A stretch of 64,000 nt of DNA from Allobosea sp. LC85 (GTDB lineage Bacteria > Pseudomonadota > Alphaproteobacteria > Rhizobiales > Beijerinckiaceae). Both the position numbers and the translations under genes were made by a program. The DNA lies in assembly GCF_000735605.1 (NCBI RefSeq), contig NZ_JPKG01000006.1, positions 372,001-436,000 on the forward strand, given 5' to 3'. Every line of letters begins with the position of its first letter. Position 1 is the stretch's first letter. Below the pieces are notes generated by a model. The model made no database searches and was not told the origin of the DNA. It saw only the letters and a list, made by a program, of their open reading frames with translations. This document shows, piece by piece, positions 8,006 through 18,389 of the stretch.

Positions 8006-8617
8006 TCAGCGATCCGCCACAGCAAGCTTCGCGCCGAGCGCGACGAAGGCGCCCGCAAAGATGCGCCGCATCCAGGTCATCACCTGCGGGCGCGAGATCA
8101 CGTGATTGCGGACAGACGCGGCGAACAACCCATAGATCACGAAGACCACGAAGGTGAGCAGCATGAAGACGCCGCTCAGCGCGAGCATTTGCGGCATGGG
8201 ATTGATCGTATCCGTGCTGACGAACTGCGGCAGGAACGCGAAGAAGAAGATCGAGAGCTTCGGGTTGAGGAGGTTGACCAGCACGGCATCGATCGTCACG
8301 CGCAGGGCAGAGCGGGTGTCGACCTTCTGCTCGACCTGGAGCGCCCCGCGCTCCTGGAGCGTATTCCAGGCCATGTAGAGCAGGTAGGCCACGCCGAGAT
8401 ATTTGAAGATCTGGAAGGCGAGTGCGCTCGTGTGCAAGAGCGCCGCCAGTCCCATGATCGCCGCGAGCATGTGGGGCACGATGCCGAGCGTGCACCCGAA
8501 GGCCGCGACGACACTCACGCGCGCCCCTCGCGAGAGGCCGGCGGCCACGGTGTAGATCATGCCCGTGCCCGGCGAAGCGACGATGATGAGGGAGGTGATC
8601 AGGAATTCGAGGCTCAT
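8006..8617 (-). CDS. LysE/RhtB family amino-acid exporter
   Basis: This 203-residue integral membrane protein has about six hydrophobic helices. It carries the LysE/RhtB start pattern (ITSLIIVASPGTGMIYTVAAGLSRG, with the conserved P-G-x-x) and the NLLNPKLSIFFFAFLPQF signature in the middle. It is predicted to export amino acids or derivatives by proton antiport across the inner membrane. The substrate is not predictable. It stands alone on the minus strand. The 182 bp between it and the GNAT gene hold no convincing gene. Confidence 0.92.
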   Translation of the reverse strand: MSLEFLITSLIIVASPGTGMIYTVAAGLSRGARVSVVAAFGCTLGIVPHMLAAIMGLAALLHTSALAFQIFKYLGVAYLLYMAWNTLQERGALQVEQKVDTRSALRVTIDAVLVNLLNPKLSIFFFAFLPQFVSTDTINPMPQMLALSGVFMLLTFVVFVIYGLFAASVRNHVISRPQVMTWMRRIFAGAFVALGAKLAVADR

Positions 8618-8729
8618 GGCGGCGCTCCGTGATGTGCCGCCAAGGTAGTGAGCTACGCCCTTACGTCAATCGCCGTCGGGTGCGCCTTCCACAACCTGCA
8701 CGAGCATGAAACGCGGAGCGTCCTTGCCC

Positions 8730-9386
8730 TCAATCCTGCAGGAATGGATTGTTCCGGCGTTCCTCACCGAGCGTGCTCGCCGGCCCGTGCCCCGGCAGGA
8801 ACTGGACGTCGTCGCCCAGCGGCAGGAGCTTGGCCTTGATGCCTGCAATCAGCGTCTCATGGCTGCCATAGGGAAAATCGGTGCGCCCCACCGAGCCTGC
8901 GAACACGGTATCGCCCGCGAGCAGGAAATGCGCATCCTTCTGGAAGAAGGTGACATGGCCGGGCGTGTGGCCGGGCACATGCTGCACCGTGAAGGCGACA
9001 TCGCCGATCGACACCGTATCGCCCTCGGCCAGCCAGCGCGTCGGCGTGACCGGGCGGATGCCGCGCATCTCGAAGCGCAGCCCGGAAGCGGGCAGGTCGT
9101 CGAGCAGGAACTTGTCGGCCTCGTGCGGACCAATGACCGGTGTCGCGAGCGCATCGGCAAGGTCGGCCGCGCCTCCGGCATGGTCGATATGGCCGTGCGT
9201 CAGCCAGATCGCGACCGGCTTGACGCCGAGCTCCTTCACCGCACCCTGAATGCGCTCGACATCACCACCGGGATCAATCACCGCCGCTTCCTTGGTGCGG
9301 GTGCACCAGATGATCGAGCAATTCTGCTGGAACGGCGTCACCGGCACGACGGCGACATTCAGGGGGGCGACAGCCTGCTCGGTCAT
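8730..9386 (-). CDS. MBL-fold metallo-hydrolase (glyoxalase II-like, YcbL type)
   Basis: This 218-residue metallo-beta-lactamase-fold hydrolase carries the zinc motif THGHIDHAGG at residues 63-72, a VPGHTPGHV ligand segment, LLAGDTVFAGSVGRTDFP with the bridging Asp, and a final FLPGHGP His. It lacks the C-terminal helical domain of true glyoxalase II, so it resembles the short YcbL group of thioesterases. It is the last gene of a likely operon with fumarase and a small secreted protein; the gap to the latter is 37 bp. It is cytoplasmic. Start at 9386 (MTEQAV) gives the compact family length. Confidence 0.92.
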   Translation of the reverse strand: MTEQAVAPLNVAVVPVTPFQQNCSIIWCTRTKEAAVIDPGGDVERIQGAVKELGVKPVAIWLTHGHIDHAGGAADLADALATPVIGPHEADKFLLDDLPASGLRFEMRGIRPVTPTRWLAEGDTVSIGDVAFTVQHVPGHTPGHVTFFQKDAHFLLAGDTVFAGSVGRTDFPYGSHETLIAGIKAKLLPLGDDVQFLPGHGPASTLGEERRNNPFLQD

Positions 9387-9423
9387 GCGATCTTTGCCTT
9401 TCCGTAAAGGGGACGGCGCCTGC

Positions 9424-9758
9424 TCAGCGCGCCTTGCAGCGATTGGCGAGAAGCACCCGATATTCGGAGATGGAGCTGTCCATCTGCGCGACGTTCTCCT
9501 CGCGCTGCCGTCCAGCCTGGCACGTCGCGAAGACGGAGCGCGCGCCCTGCAGGAAGGTGACGTGCTCGCGCCAGACGCGGCATTGCGTGGCCTGGTCCGT
9601 CGTACCGGCGGATTGCAGGCGGGTGAGTTCACGGCGCATGCCGGCCTCGTTCTGGAAGAGATCCCGCTGGCAGTCTGCCGGAGCGCCGGCCCTCCCCTGC
9701 GCCAGGACAGGAGCCGCCGCGAGAGCAACGATCAGAGCAAGGCCAGCCGAAAGCCGTA

Positions 9759-9762
<4 letters not shown>
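9424..9762 (-). CDS. small secreted cysteine-containing protein, unknown function
   Basis: This 112-residue protein has a clear Sec signal peptide ([22 protein letters not shown]) with cleavage likely after AQ. The mature part is a helical, charged domain with four cysteines (CQRD, QCRV, TCQ, RCKA) that could form two disulfides in the periplasm. No known domain was recognised. Its ATG overlaps the fumarase stop (ATGA at 9759-9762), showing translational coupling, and the MBL hydrolase gene follows. Confidence 0.82.
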
Positions 9763-11375
<1,613 letters not shown>

Positions 11376-11488
11376 GAGGAACTGGCTCCGAAACAGGATG
11401 CGCCGCGGCTACAGCATGCGGCGCCGGTCATGCCGGCGTCATAGCGGCTTGCGCCCTACAGTCCAAGCCCAGGCTTGAACGGTTCCAG

Positions 11489-11950
11489 TCAGGCAGCCTT
11501 CGCGGCGGTCTCCGCCAGGATCGCATAGATGGCAGCGGGGTCATGGGCGCGGCGCACCTGCTCCAGCACGGTCTGGTTGCGCAGGACGCGCGCGACACGG
11601 GCAAGCGCCTTCAGATGATCCGCTCCCGCCCCTTCCGGCGCGATCAGCACGAAGATGATATCGACGGGCTGACCGTCCAGCGCCTCGAAATCGATCGGCT
11701 TCTCGGCGCGGGCGAACAGCCCGACGAGCCGGTCGATCCCCGGCATGCGCCCATGGGGGATCGCGATGCCGTCGCCAATCCCGGTCGAGCCAAGGCGTTC
11801 TCGCTGCAGCAGGGCCTCGAAAAGCTCGCGCTCAGGCAGTCCTGTGAGCACGGAAGCGTGCTGGGACAGTTCCTGCAGCGCCTGCTTCTTGCCATTGGCC
11901 CGCAGCGGGGAGACCACGGCTGCGGGCGACAAAAGATCAGTGAGGGTCAT
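11489..11950 (-). CDS. ptsN: PTS IIA-like nitrogen regulatory protein
   Basis: This 153-residue EIIA-Ntr protein is the terminal phospho-acceptor of the nitrogen phosphotransferase system, which regulates potassium, nitrogen and carbon processes. The phosphorylated histidine is H66 in GIAIPHGRMPG. Domain length and the GADHLKALARVARVLRN helix are typical. The ATG at 11950 (MTLTDLLSP) is the family start; longer frames add unconserved sequence. It is the last gene of the rpoN-hpf-ptsN run, 85 bp after hpf. ptsP and ptsO are not in the window. Confidence 0.95.
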   Translation of the reverse strand: MTLTDLLSPAAVVSPLRANGKKQALQELSQHASVLTGLPERELFEALLQRERLGSTGIGDGIAIPHGRMPGIDRLVGLFARAEKPIDFEALDGQPVDIIFVLIAPEGAGADHLKALARVARVLRNQTVLEQVRRAHDPAAIYAILAETAAKAA

Positions 11951-12035
11951 GCGCCAGTCCATGCATGTCCCGTGCCGGGTTCTCACCCAGCGCCACGGGT
12001 CAGGAGTGATAACCGGGGCTACCGCCTGCCGGGGC

Positions 12036-12623
12036 TCAAGACAGCGAGGCCGGCGGGTCAATCCAGCCGATGTTGCCATCGCGGCGGCGGTATACGACGT
12101 TCATCCGCCCATTGCCAGCATGGCGGAAGATCACGACGGGCGCACCTGTGAGGTCAAGCTCGGCAACCGCGTCACTGACGGTCAATTCGTGGAAGGATTT
12201 GGTCGATTCCGCCACGATAACCGGGTTATCGCCGCTAGAACCGACCTCAGCCTCCTCGATTTCATCGTCCGGGGCCGCAATCACATAGCTGGGGATTTCT
12301 ACCCCGGAGGCACGACCATTCATGGCGGATGAGCGATCTTTCAACCGTCGCTTGTAGCGACGCAACCGCTTCTCGATGCGCTCGGCCATCTTGTCGAGAC
12401 TCGCATACGGATCATGCGCCGTAGCGGAAGCTTCGAGCGTGATACCGGAGGAGAGATGCAAGACCCCGTCCGTCCGGAAGGCGGTTCCGTCCTTGTCGAC
12501 GGTGACATGGCCCTGGTACCCGCCCTCGTAATATTTGCTGAGGGCGGCGGCCACGCGCTCCTCGGCCTGGCCACGCAGGGCCTCGCCGACATCGAGATTC
12601 TTGCCGGAGATTCGCAAGCTCAT
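12036..12623 (-). CDS. hpf: ribosome hibernation promotion factor, long form
   Basis: This 195-residue protein has two domains. The N-terminal S30AE ribosome-binding domain (about 1-105) ends in the basic EKRLRRYKRRLKDR. The C-terminal dimerisation domain (about 135-195) contains VAESTKSFHELTVSDAVAEL and GRMNVVYRRRDGNIGWIDP. Long HPF makes 100S ribosome dimers in stationary phase. The sequence between the domains is acidic and likely flexible. It sits between rpoN and ptsN, the standard order in alphaproteobacteria. Confidence 0.95.
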   Translation of the reverse strand: MSLRISGKNLDVGEALRGQAEERVAAALSKYYEGGYQGHVTVDKDGTAFRTDGVLHLSSGITLEASATAHDPYASLDKMAERIEKRLRRYKRRLKDRSSAMNGRASGVEIPSYVIAAPDDEIEEAEVGSSGDNPVIVAESTKSFHELTVSDAVAELDLTGAPVVIFRHAGNGRMNVVYRRRDGNIGWIDPPASLS

Positions 12624-12790
12624 GGAGTGCTTCCCCTTCTTGTCGCCATGATCAGTGGTCGATCATCTCACTGAGGTAAGGACGGGGAGTCGCCATTGTC
12701 AATGAGCGCCGCCGAATAGTCGCCGCCAGCCGATGGCAGCGAAAGGCATCCTTCTCCGGATCCGGCGGGCGGTGAAAAAGCCGAGCGGGT

Positions 12791-14320
12791 TCAGCGCCCT
12801 CCCAGCGCCATCGCCACCTTCTCGCGCCGACGCTCCATGGAGGACGGAATGCGCAGGGACTCGCGGTATTTCGCCACGGTGCGCCGGGCAATATCGATGC
12901 CGCCCTGCTTCAGCCGGGCAACAATCGCATCGTCGGACAGGACCTCGGAGGGGGCTTCGTCGTCGATCATCTGCTTGATGCGGAAGCGAACGGCCTCGGC
13001 GGAATGCGCCTCGCCATAACCGGTCGCGGCGATCGCTGCCGAGAAGAAGTATTTCATCTCGAACACGCCGCGCGAACAGATCAGATATTTGTTCGAGGTG
13101 ACGCGCGAGACGGTCGATTCGTGCATGCCGATGGCATCCGCGACCGTCTTCAGGTTCAGCGGCCGCAGATGTTCAACGCCATGCGCGAAGAAGCCATCCT
13201 GCTGGCGCACGATCTCGCTTGCGACCTTGAGGATGGTGCGGGCGCGTTGTTCGAGGCTGCGGGTCAGCCAGTTCGCTGTTTGCAGGCATTCGGCGATGAA
13301 GGCCTTGTCCACGTCGTTTCGCGCCGCCCTGGAGACGCGGGCGTGATAGGTCTGGTTGATCAGCACACGCGGCAGGGTGTCCGGATTGAGATCGACCAGC
13401 CAGGAACCGTCCGGCGCCGACCTGATGAAGACATCCGGAACGACCGTCTCGGCCGCCGAGCCGCCAAAACCCCGCCCCGGTTTGGGGTCAAGCCTGCGGA
13501 TTTCGGCGACCATGTCGGCGATATCCTCATCGTCAACGCCGCAGATGCGCTTGAGCGCCGAGAAATCGCGTTTGGCGACAAGATGGAGATTGGCGACGAG
13601 AGCCTGCATGGCGGGGTCGAAGCGGTCACGCTCCTGCAGCTGGATCGACAGGCATTCGCGGACATCGCGCGCACCGACACCGGAGGGGTCGAAGCCCTGG
13701 ATGACAGCAAGCACGCCCTCGACCTTGTCCGCCGTCACACCGAGCCGCTCTGCGATCTCCGGCACCGGCTCGCCGAGATAGCCCGAGTCGTCGACGGCAT
13801 CGATGAGATGGCTGCCGATCAGCCGCTCCGCAGGATCGGTCATCGCGAGATCGAGCTGCGCGCTCAGGTGATCGCGCAGGGACAATTCCGATGTCAGGCT
13901 GGACTCGAATCCTTCCAACCCGTCCTCGAACGAGCCACCGGAGCCGCCATAGGCGCCACCGGTGATCGGCAGGCTGTCGGCCCCCTTCGTGTCGAGGCGC
14001 GCGATTGTGGGCTGTTCACCCTGGAAGACATTGTCGAGCCCGGTGCCGAGCCGGCCTTCCATGCCGTCCTGGGTGTTCAGGCTTTCGGCACGCGCAAAAC
14101 TCTCGGGATCAGCCGACAGGGGGCTGTCGGCGCCATTGAGCTGTATTGCAGTCTCAGGCGCGTCGTCGCGCTCCAGCAGCGGATTCCGCTCCAGCTCTCC
14201 CTCGACAAAGTTCTGAAGTTCGAGATGCGAGAGTTGCAGGAGCTTGATCGCCTGCAGCAGCTGCGGCGTCATCACCAGGGACTGGCCCTGGCGCAGCTCC
14301 ATGCGCGGCATCATCGCCAT
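12791..14320 (-). CDS. rpoN: RNA polymerase sigma-54 factor
   Basis: This 509-residue sigma factor directs transcription from -24/-12 promoters with enhancer-binding ATPases. Region I is at the N-terminus (MELRQGQSLVMTPQLLQAIK). An acidic region II linker follows, then the core-binding domain, a helix-turn-helix (VADAIGMHESTVSRVTSNKY), and the RpoN box ARRTVAKYRE at residues 478-487. All landmark parts are present and length is typical. It lies downstream of lptB with about 165 bp between them and upstream of hpf. Confidence 0.97.
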   Translation of the reverse strand: MAMMPRMELRQGQSLVMTPQLLQAIKLLQLSHLELQNFVEGELERNPLLERDDAPETAIQLNGADSPLSADPESFARAESLNTQDGMEGRLGTGLDNVFQGEQPTIARLDTKGADSLPITGGAYGGSGGSFEDGLEGFESSLTSELSLRDHLSAQLDLAMTDPAERLIGSHLIDAVDDSGYLGEPVPEIAERLGVTADKVEGVLAVIQGFDPSGVGARDVRECLSIQLQERDRFDPAMQALVANLHLVAKRDFSALKRICGVDDEDIADMVAEIRRLDPKPGRGFGGSAAETVVPDVFIRSAPDGSWLVDLNPDTLPRVLINQTYHARVSRAARNDVDKAFIAECLQTANWLTRSLEQRARTILKVASEIVRQQDGFFAHGVEHLRPLNLKTVADAIGMHESTVSRVTSNKYLICSRGVFEMKYFFSAAIAATGYGEAHSAEAVRFRIKQMIDDEAPSEVLSDDAIVARLKQGGIDIARRTVAKYRESLRIPSSMERRREKVAMALGGR

Positions 14321-14485
14321 TGCGCTCTTGACCTCTCATCCGCTCCGGCATGTTTCTTGCCTTATGAACGGAGCCTAGCCGCGCAACGCGGGCGCGTCAA
14401 AGCCTCTGCGCGCGCTTTGTGCAGAGAATTTAATGCAGTGCAGCATTCTGCCGCGTTTATGGCGGCGGCATCGCAGCCGGCTGGA

Positions 14486-15382
14486 TCAGAGCTTGAAATC
14501 CTCGCCGAGATAGACGCGGCGGACATCCGGATTGGCAATGATCTCGGCCGGCGAGCCCTCGGTGAGCACGCGCCCGGAATGGATGATATAGGCGCGATCG
14601 ACGAGGCCGAGTGTCTCACGGACATTGTGGTCGGTGATCAGTACGCCGATGCCGCGATCGGTCAGCTGACGCACCAGCGCCTGAATGTCTCCGACGGCGA
14701 TCGGATCGATGCCGGCGAATGGTTCATCGAGCAGGATGAAGGACGGTCGCCCGGCCAGTGCGCGGGCGATCTCGCAACGCCGGCGCTCGCCACCCGACAG
14801 CGCGATGGAGGGAGCCTTGCGCAGGCGAGAGATCGTGAACTCTTCCAGAAGCGTATCGAGTTGACGCTCGCGGCTCTTGCGGTTCGGCTCGACGACTTCG
14901 AGTACGGCACGGATGTTGTCCTCGACAGTGAGGCCGCGAAAGATCGACGCCTCCTGCGGCAGGTAACCAATTCCGAGCCGGGCGCGCTGATACATCGGCA
15001 AGCCGGTGATATCGTTGCCTTCCAGCGAAATGACCCCGAGATCAGCCGGCACCAGACCAGTGACCATGTAGAAGATCGTGGTCTTGCCGGCGCCGTTTGG
15101 ACCGAGCAGACCAACCGCCTCGCCCTGCCGGACGTAAAGGCTCGCCTCGCTTACCACCGTGCGGCCGCCATAGCTCTTGCGCAGGCCGCTGACAGCGAGA
15201 ATGCCCGGTCCCCCAATCGATGCGGCAGACGATGTTTCGGGCTCGGCCTCGCTGTCCCGCGCCTTTGCGCCGAACAATCCGCGCAAGCGCCCGAACATGC
15301 CGGGGCTTTGCTCGCTCCGGGGTGCCGCAGCCTGAGCGGGCAGGGTCGAACTGTCGGATTGCGGCATGGAATGGACTGTCAC
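14486..15382 (-). CDS. lptB: LPS export ABC transporter ATP-binding protein LptB, with N-terminal extension
   Basis: This ATPase of the LptBFG transporter drives lipopolysaccharide transport from the inner membrane. Walker A is GPNGAGKTT (94-102), the signature is LSGGE (195-199) and Walker B ends FILLDE (215-220). The H-loop is in LITDHNVRE. The catalytic domain starts near residue 60. The first 60 residues are a low-complexity extension rich in Ser, Ala and Pro with a small GMFGRLRGLFGAK patch, making this protein 298 residues against about 240 in the usual family. The extension has no alternative ATG inside it, apart from M6 and M29, before the conserved domain. Confidence 0.95.
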   Translation of the reverse strand: MTVHSMPQSDSSTLPAQAAAPRSEQSPGMFGRLRGLFGAKARDSEAEPETSSAASIGGPGILAVSGLRKSYGGRTVVSEASLYVRQGEAVGLLGPNGAGKTTIFYMVTGLVPADLGVISLEGNDITGLPMYQRARLGIGYLPQEASIFRGLTVEDNIRAVLEVVEPNRKSRERQLDTLLEEFTISRLRKAPSIALSGGERRRCEIARALAGRPSFILLDEPFAGIDPIAVGDIQALVRQLTDRGIGVLITDHNVRETLGLVDRAYIIHSGRVLTEGSPAEIIANPDVRRVYLGEDFKL

Positions 15383-15442
15383 TGAGAGCGAGGCTCGCTG
15401 ATGCGAAAGGCGACCGGCTCGGCATGTGCCGGGCTGGAGCGG

Positions 15443-16195
15443 CTAGTTGGTCGGAGGGCTCGCCGGGCGAGCAGGTGCTGCGGCACCGGGCTTGGGTGGA
15501 GTAGGCTTGCCCGCATCCTTGCCCGCCTCTCCGGAATTCGGAACGAAGAAGCCCTGCACGCGCCCCTTGTTGTTCTCGATATTGGCGACGCCGGTCTCCG
15601 TATCATAAACCAGCCGCTCGCCGCGGGTGATGTTCGGGCCGTCGTTCAGGGCGACATTCCCGGTCATGATGACCTTGTTGTTGGCACGGTCGAACACCGC
15701 CTTGTCCGAGGTCGCAGCCTGCGTCTTCGAGACCACGGTCACCGGACCATCGCATTCGATGCGCTTGATGCTGCTGTCATTGGACTGCGGCGCGCCCCCC
15801 GAAGCGGCGGGAGCCGGCGCTGCAGGGCGCGATGCTCCTGGCACGGCCCCGGTGCCCCGCCCCTCGTAGAACACGCTCATGACCGAGCAACGCACCGTGG
15901 TCTCGCCCTGAACGGCCACGACATTGCCGGTGAAGACCGCGCGATTTTCCTTGTCGAGCACATCGAGCTTGTCAGCATCGATCTTGATCGGCTCCTTGCT
16001 GTCGCCACCAAGGCCGCCCAGAGGTGAGTTCGCGCCGCCGCGGGCCGGCTTGGCCTTTCCCGCTGCAGGCGGCGTCGCCTGTGCAAGCTTGGAGGCATCG
16101 GAGCGTGGCTGCGGGGTCTGGGCGACCGCCTCGGCGACGCATGAAAGGCTCAGCGCGGCCGCAAGCAGCCATACGGGCTGCCAGCCCTTCGACAT
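15443..16195 (-). CDS. lptA: LPS transport periplasmic protein LptA (OstA-like)
   Basis: This protein of about 250 residues has a signal peptide (MSKGWQPVWLLAAALSLSCVAEAVAQ) and the OstA/LptA beta-jellyroll, with repeats such as KIDADKLDVLDKENRAVFTGNV and DKAVFDRANNKVIMTGNV. It forms the periplasmic bridge carrying LPS to the outer membrane. An Ala/Pro-rich insert (about 125-145) interrupts the fold, and the C-terminus is a Pro/Ala-rich tail. I chose ATG 16195 for its normal signal peptide; ATG 16234, 1 bp after the lptC stop, is an alternative that would favour coupling. It is flanked by lptC and lptB. Confidence 0.9.
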   Translation of the reverse strand: MSKGWQPVWLLAAALSLSCVAEAVAQTPQPRSDASKLAQATPPAAGKAKPARGGANSPLGGLGGDSKEPIKIDADKLDVLDKENRAVFTGNVVAVQGETTVRCSVMSVFYEGRGTGAVPGASRPAAPAPAASGGAPQSNDSSIKRIECDGPVTVVSKTQAATSDKAVFDRANNKVIMTGNVALNDGPNITRGERLVYDTETGVANIENNKGRVQGFFVPNSGEAGKDAGKPTPPKPGAAAPARPASPPTN

Positions 16196-16235
16196 CGCAG
16201 GATTCTCTGACGCAGGTTCGAATGCGGACCGCATA

Positions 16236-17048
16236 TCACTGTCTCGTCCCAGTTGCAGGGGCATTGCCCGGAGAACCACCGTCGACCGCTGCCGGCTCCC
16301 GGTTCGGCGCGACAGGCGCCTTGACCGGTCCTAGCAGTTCCGGAGCCGGCGTGCTGCCTTCTCGTTCTGGCCCGGCCAGGGCGCGAGCCGGCGCATTCTC
16401 TATCACGACTTTGACACGACCGTCGAAGACGATCAGCGCGCCATTATCCTTCACGTCCAGCGTATCGCCTTCGACGGTGGTCGAACCGAGCAGAACCTTG
16501 ACCGGCTCCCGCGATACGACGGTCCCCGCCTTGAAATCGATATCGGCGCTGCGCATCCGCATATCGTAGCCGGACTCGGTACGGACCTTCACATCATCGA
16601 CCAGCTTCAGCTTCTCCTTCTGGGAGTTGAACAGGCCGGTGCGGGCGTTGACCGTGACCCAGCCCTCCTGCTGCATCTGAATCCTGGCCGTCATTGTCGA
16701 CAGCTCGATCTCGGTCGGATTGCGAATGTCCTGCAGCGCTTCGAGCGCCGTCACCTCATAGGGCCGGTTGTCCTTGCGATAGCCCGAAAGGCGCGGCGAC
16801 TCCATCTTGACCTTGCCGCCCGAAATGCCGACGGAACCGATGGACACGCCAGCGACACCAGACAGCGGATGCAGGAACGGCGTCACGATCAGGCCGAGCA
16901 CGGCCACGACCGCACCGATGGGAATCGCGCCGCGGAGGAAGCGGACGAGCATGGTATGCCGCTTCGCCGCCCTGAATGCAGCGCGGCGTCGACTCGCACG
17001 TTTCGATTCGGGGGCGGTCCAATCGCCCGTTGTCATCGCCACAGTCAT
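16236..17048 (-). CDS. lptC: LPS export system protein LptC
   Basis: This 270-residue protein has a basic N-terminus followed by one transmembrane helix (FLRGAIPIGAVVAVLGLIV, about 36-55) and a periplasmic LptC jellyroll containing SPRLSGYRKDNRPYEVTAL and GTVVSREPVKVLLGSTTVEGD. LptC anchors the Lpt bridge at the inner membrane by binding LptBFG and LptA. The final 50 residues are a Pro/Ala/Gly-rich tail. It is followed directly by lptA. Its start context at 17048 is consistent with the family. Confidence 0.92.
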   Translation of the reverse strand: MTVAMTTGDWTAPESKRASRRRAAFRAAKRHTMLVRFLRGAIPIGAVVAVLGLIVTPFLHPLSGVAGVSIGSVGISGGKVKMESPRLSGYRKDNRPYEVTALEALQDIRNPTEIELSTMTARIQMQQEGWVTVNARTGLFNSQKEKLKLVDDVKVRTESGYDMRMRSADIDFKAGTVVSREPVKVLLGSTTVEGDTLDVKDNGALIVFDGRVKVVIENAPARALAGPEREGSTPAPELLGPVKAPVAPNREPAAVDGGSPGNAPATGTRQ

Positions 17049-17160
17049 GCCCCGCGCAATGGCAGTCGCTAACGGCTTTTTCGTGTCAGCCGGCGAACGA
17101 CCTGCGGGCCCCTACGCGCTTCGTTCGCGTGGAGACTGACGCAAGAAGACTTAAAATTTG

Positions 17161-17775
17161 TCAAGCGTGAGCGAAGATGTCGTTCTCGGCCCAGCCGGCG
17201 AGATCGAGCTCCGCGCGGAAGGGAAGGAAATTGAAACAGGCCTCGGCGAGATGCGAGCGGCCCTCGCGCGCCAGCATGGCCTCGAGCTTTTCGCGCAGGG
17301 CGTGGAGATGCAGTACGTCTGAAGCCGCATAGGCCAGTTGTGCCTCCGACAGCGTATCGGCTCCCCAATCCGAGGATTGCTGCTGCTTCGACAAGTCGAC
17401 GCCGAGCAGTTCCCTGACCAGGTCCTTCAGGCCGTGCCGGTCGGTGTAAGTCCGCACCAGCTTCGAGGCGATCTTCGTGCAGTAGATCGGGCCAGTGGTG
17501 ACGCCGAAGGCGTTCTTCAGAACGGCAACATCGAACCGTGCGAAATGGAACAGCTTCAGCACGGAAGGGTCCGACAGCAATCGGACCAGGTTCGCAGGCA
17601 CAGGACCGTCCCGGAGGATCTGGACCACGTCGGCAGAGCCATCGCCACGCGAGAGCTGGACGACGCAAAGCCGGTCCCGATGCGGGTTGAGGCCAAGCGT
17701 CTCGGTGTCGATCGCAATGACGGGGCCTGGCAGAAAATCATCCGGCAGATCACCGCGATGCAGACGGATGGTCAT
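17161..17775 (-). CDS. rnd: ribonuclease D family 3'-5' exonuclease (short form)
   Basis: This 204-residue DEDDy exonuclease has Exo I as AIDTETLGL (D23, E25), Exo II as HFARFDVAVLKN and Exo III as YAASDVLHL. It has only the catalytic domain and lacks the HRDC domains of E. coli RNase D, as is usual for the short alphaproteobacterial type. Role: RNA 3' processing. ATG 17775 is used because the conserved domain begins there; a longer frame at 17811 adds unconserved residues. It lies upstream of lptC, with a 112 bp gap, and may head the lpt transcript. Confidence 0.92.
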   Translation of the reverse strand: MTIRLHRGDLPDDFLPGPVIAIDTETLGLNPHRDRLCVVQLSRGDGSADVVQILRDGPVPANLVRLLSDPSVLKLFHFARFDVAVLKNAFGVTTGPIYCTKIASKLVRTYTDRHGLKDLVRELLGVDLSKQQQSSDWGADTLSEAQLAYAASDVLHLHALREKLEAMLAREGRSHLAEACFNFLPFRAELDLAGWAENDIFAHA

Positions 17776-17963
17776 GACAATAACCTCACTGGGCCAAAAC
17801 ACGCGGGACAAGGCCCCTGCCGCAGCTAGCGGGCGCCGAGCCCGCGTTCAAGCCTTTTCTGCGAACCCGGATTGCTGCTGGACCGGACCGTTAACTCATT
17901 CTTCACCCTGTGCTTCAAGGTCGACGGCCGGCGTGAGACAATCTCCGAAATGGAATCGCCGCC

Positions 17964-18389
17964 TTGCCGCTTCTCACGCTCCTGACCGGCTTCGAGGGCC
18001 GCATCGGACGCGCCGCCTTCTGGTCGGGGACGGCACTGGTGGCTCTCGCGCTCGGCCTGGCCGACATCGGCAGTGCTCGCCTTGGCGGGCTGCATGCGGC
18101 CCAGATCACCGCCTTTGCCGGAACCTTCGCCCTGTTTCCCTGGTCGGCGCTCGCGGCCAAGCGCAGCCGGGACCGCGGCCGGCCATGGTACTACGGGCCG
18201 ACGCTGGTCATCGGGATCGTCCTGTCCGGGCTTGGCCCCGGCCATCTCGATGCGGCAGCCGCCAAGGCATTCGGCGCACTCTCCCTGCTGCTCTGGCTCG
18301 TTGCGCTGATCGATCTCGGTCTGCTGCCGGGCTGCATTGCGCCTGCGTCCGTTGCAGAGACGGAGGCCGGTGCTAAACCGGCAGAATGA
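17964..18389 (+). CDS. DUF805 family membrane protein
   Basis: This 141-residue inner-membrane protein begins with the DUF805 signature FEGRIGRAAFW (residues 10-20), followed by three or four hydrophobic helices and a KRSRDRGRPWYYGP loop. The start is TTG at 17964; no ATG or GTG precedes the signature. The function of the family is unknown. It overlaps dapE by 4 bp (ATGA at 18386-18389), so the two are co-translated. Confidence 0.85.
   Translation: MPLLTLLTGFEGRIGRAAFWSGTALVALALGLADIGSARLGGLHAAQITAFAGTFALFPWSALAAKRSRDRGRPWYYGPTLVIGIVLSGLGPGHLDAAAAKAFGALSLLLWLVALIDLGLLPGCIAPASVAETEAGAKPAE

Noticed and set aside
13004..15385. A 793-codon open frame on the plus strand
   Set aside because: It is antisense to rpoN and lptB, both of which have full family motifs. 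Such long shadow frames are expected in GC-rich DNA, and the translation has no recognisable domain.
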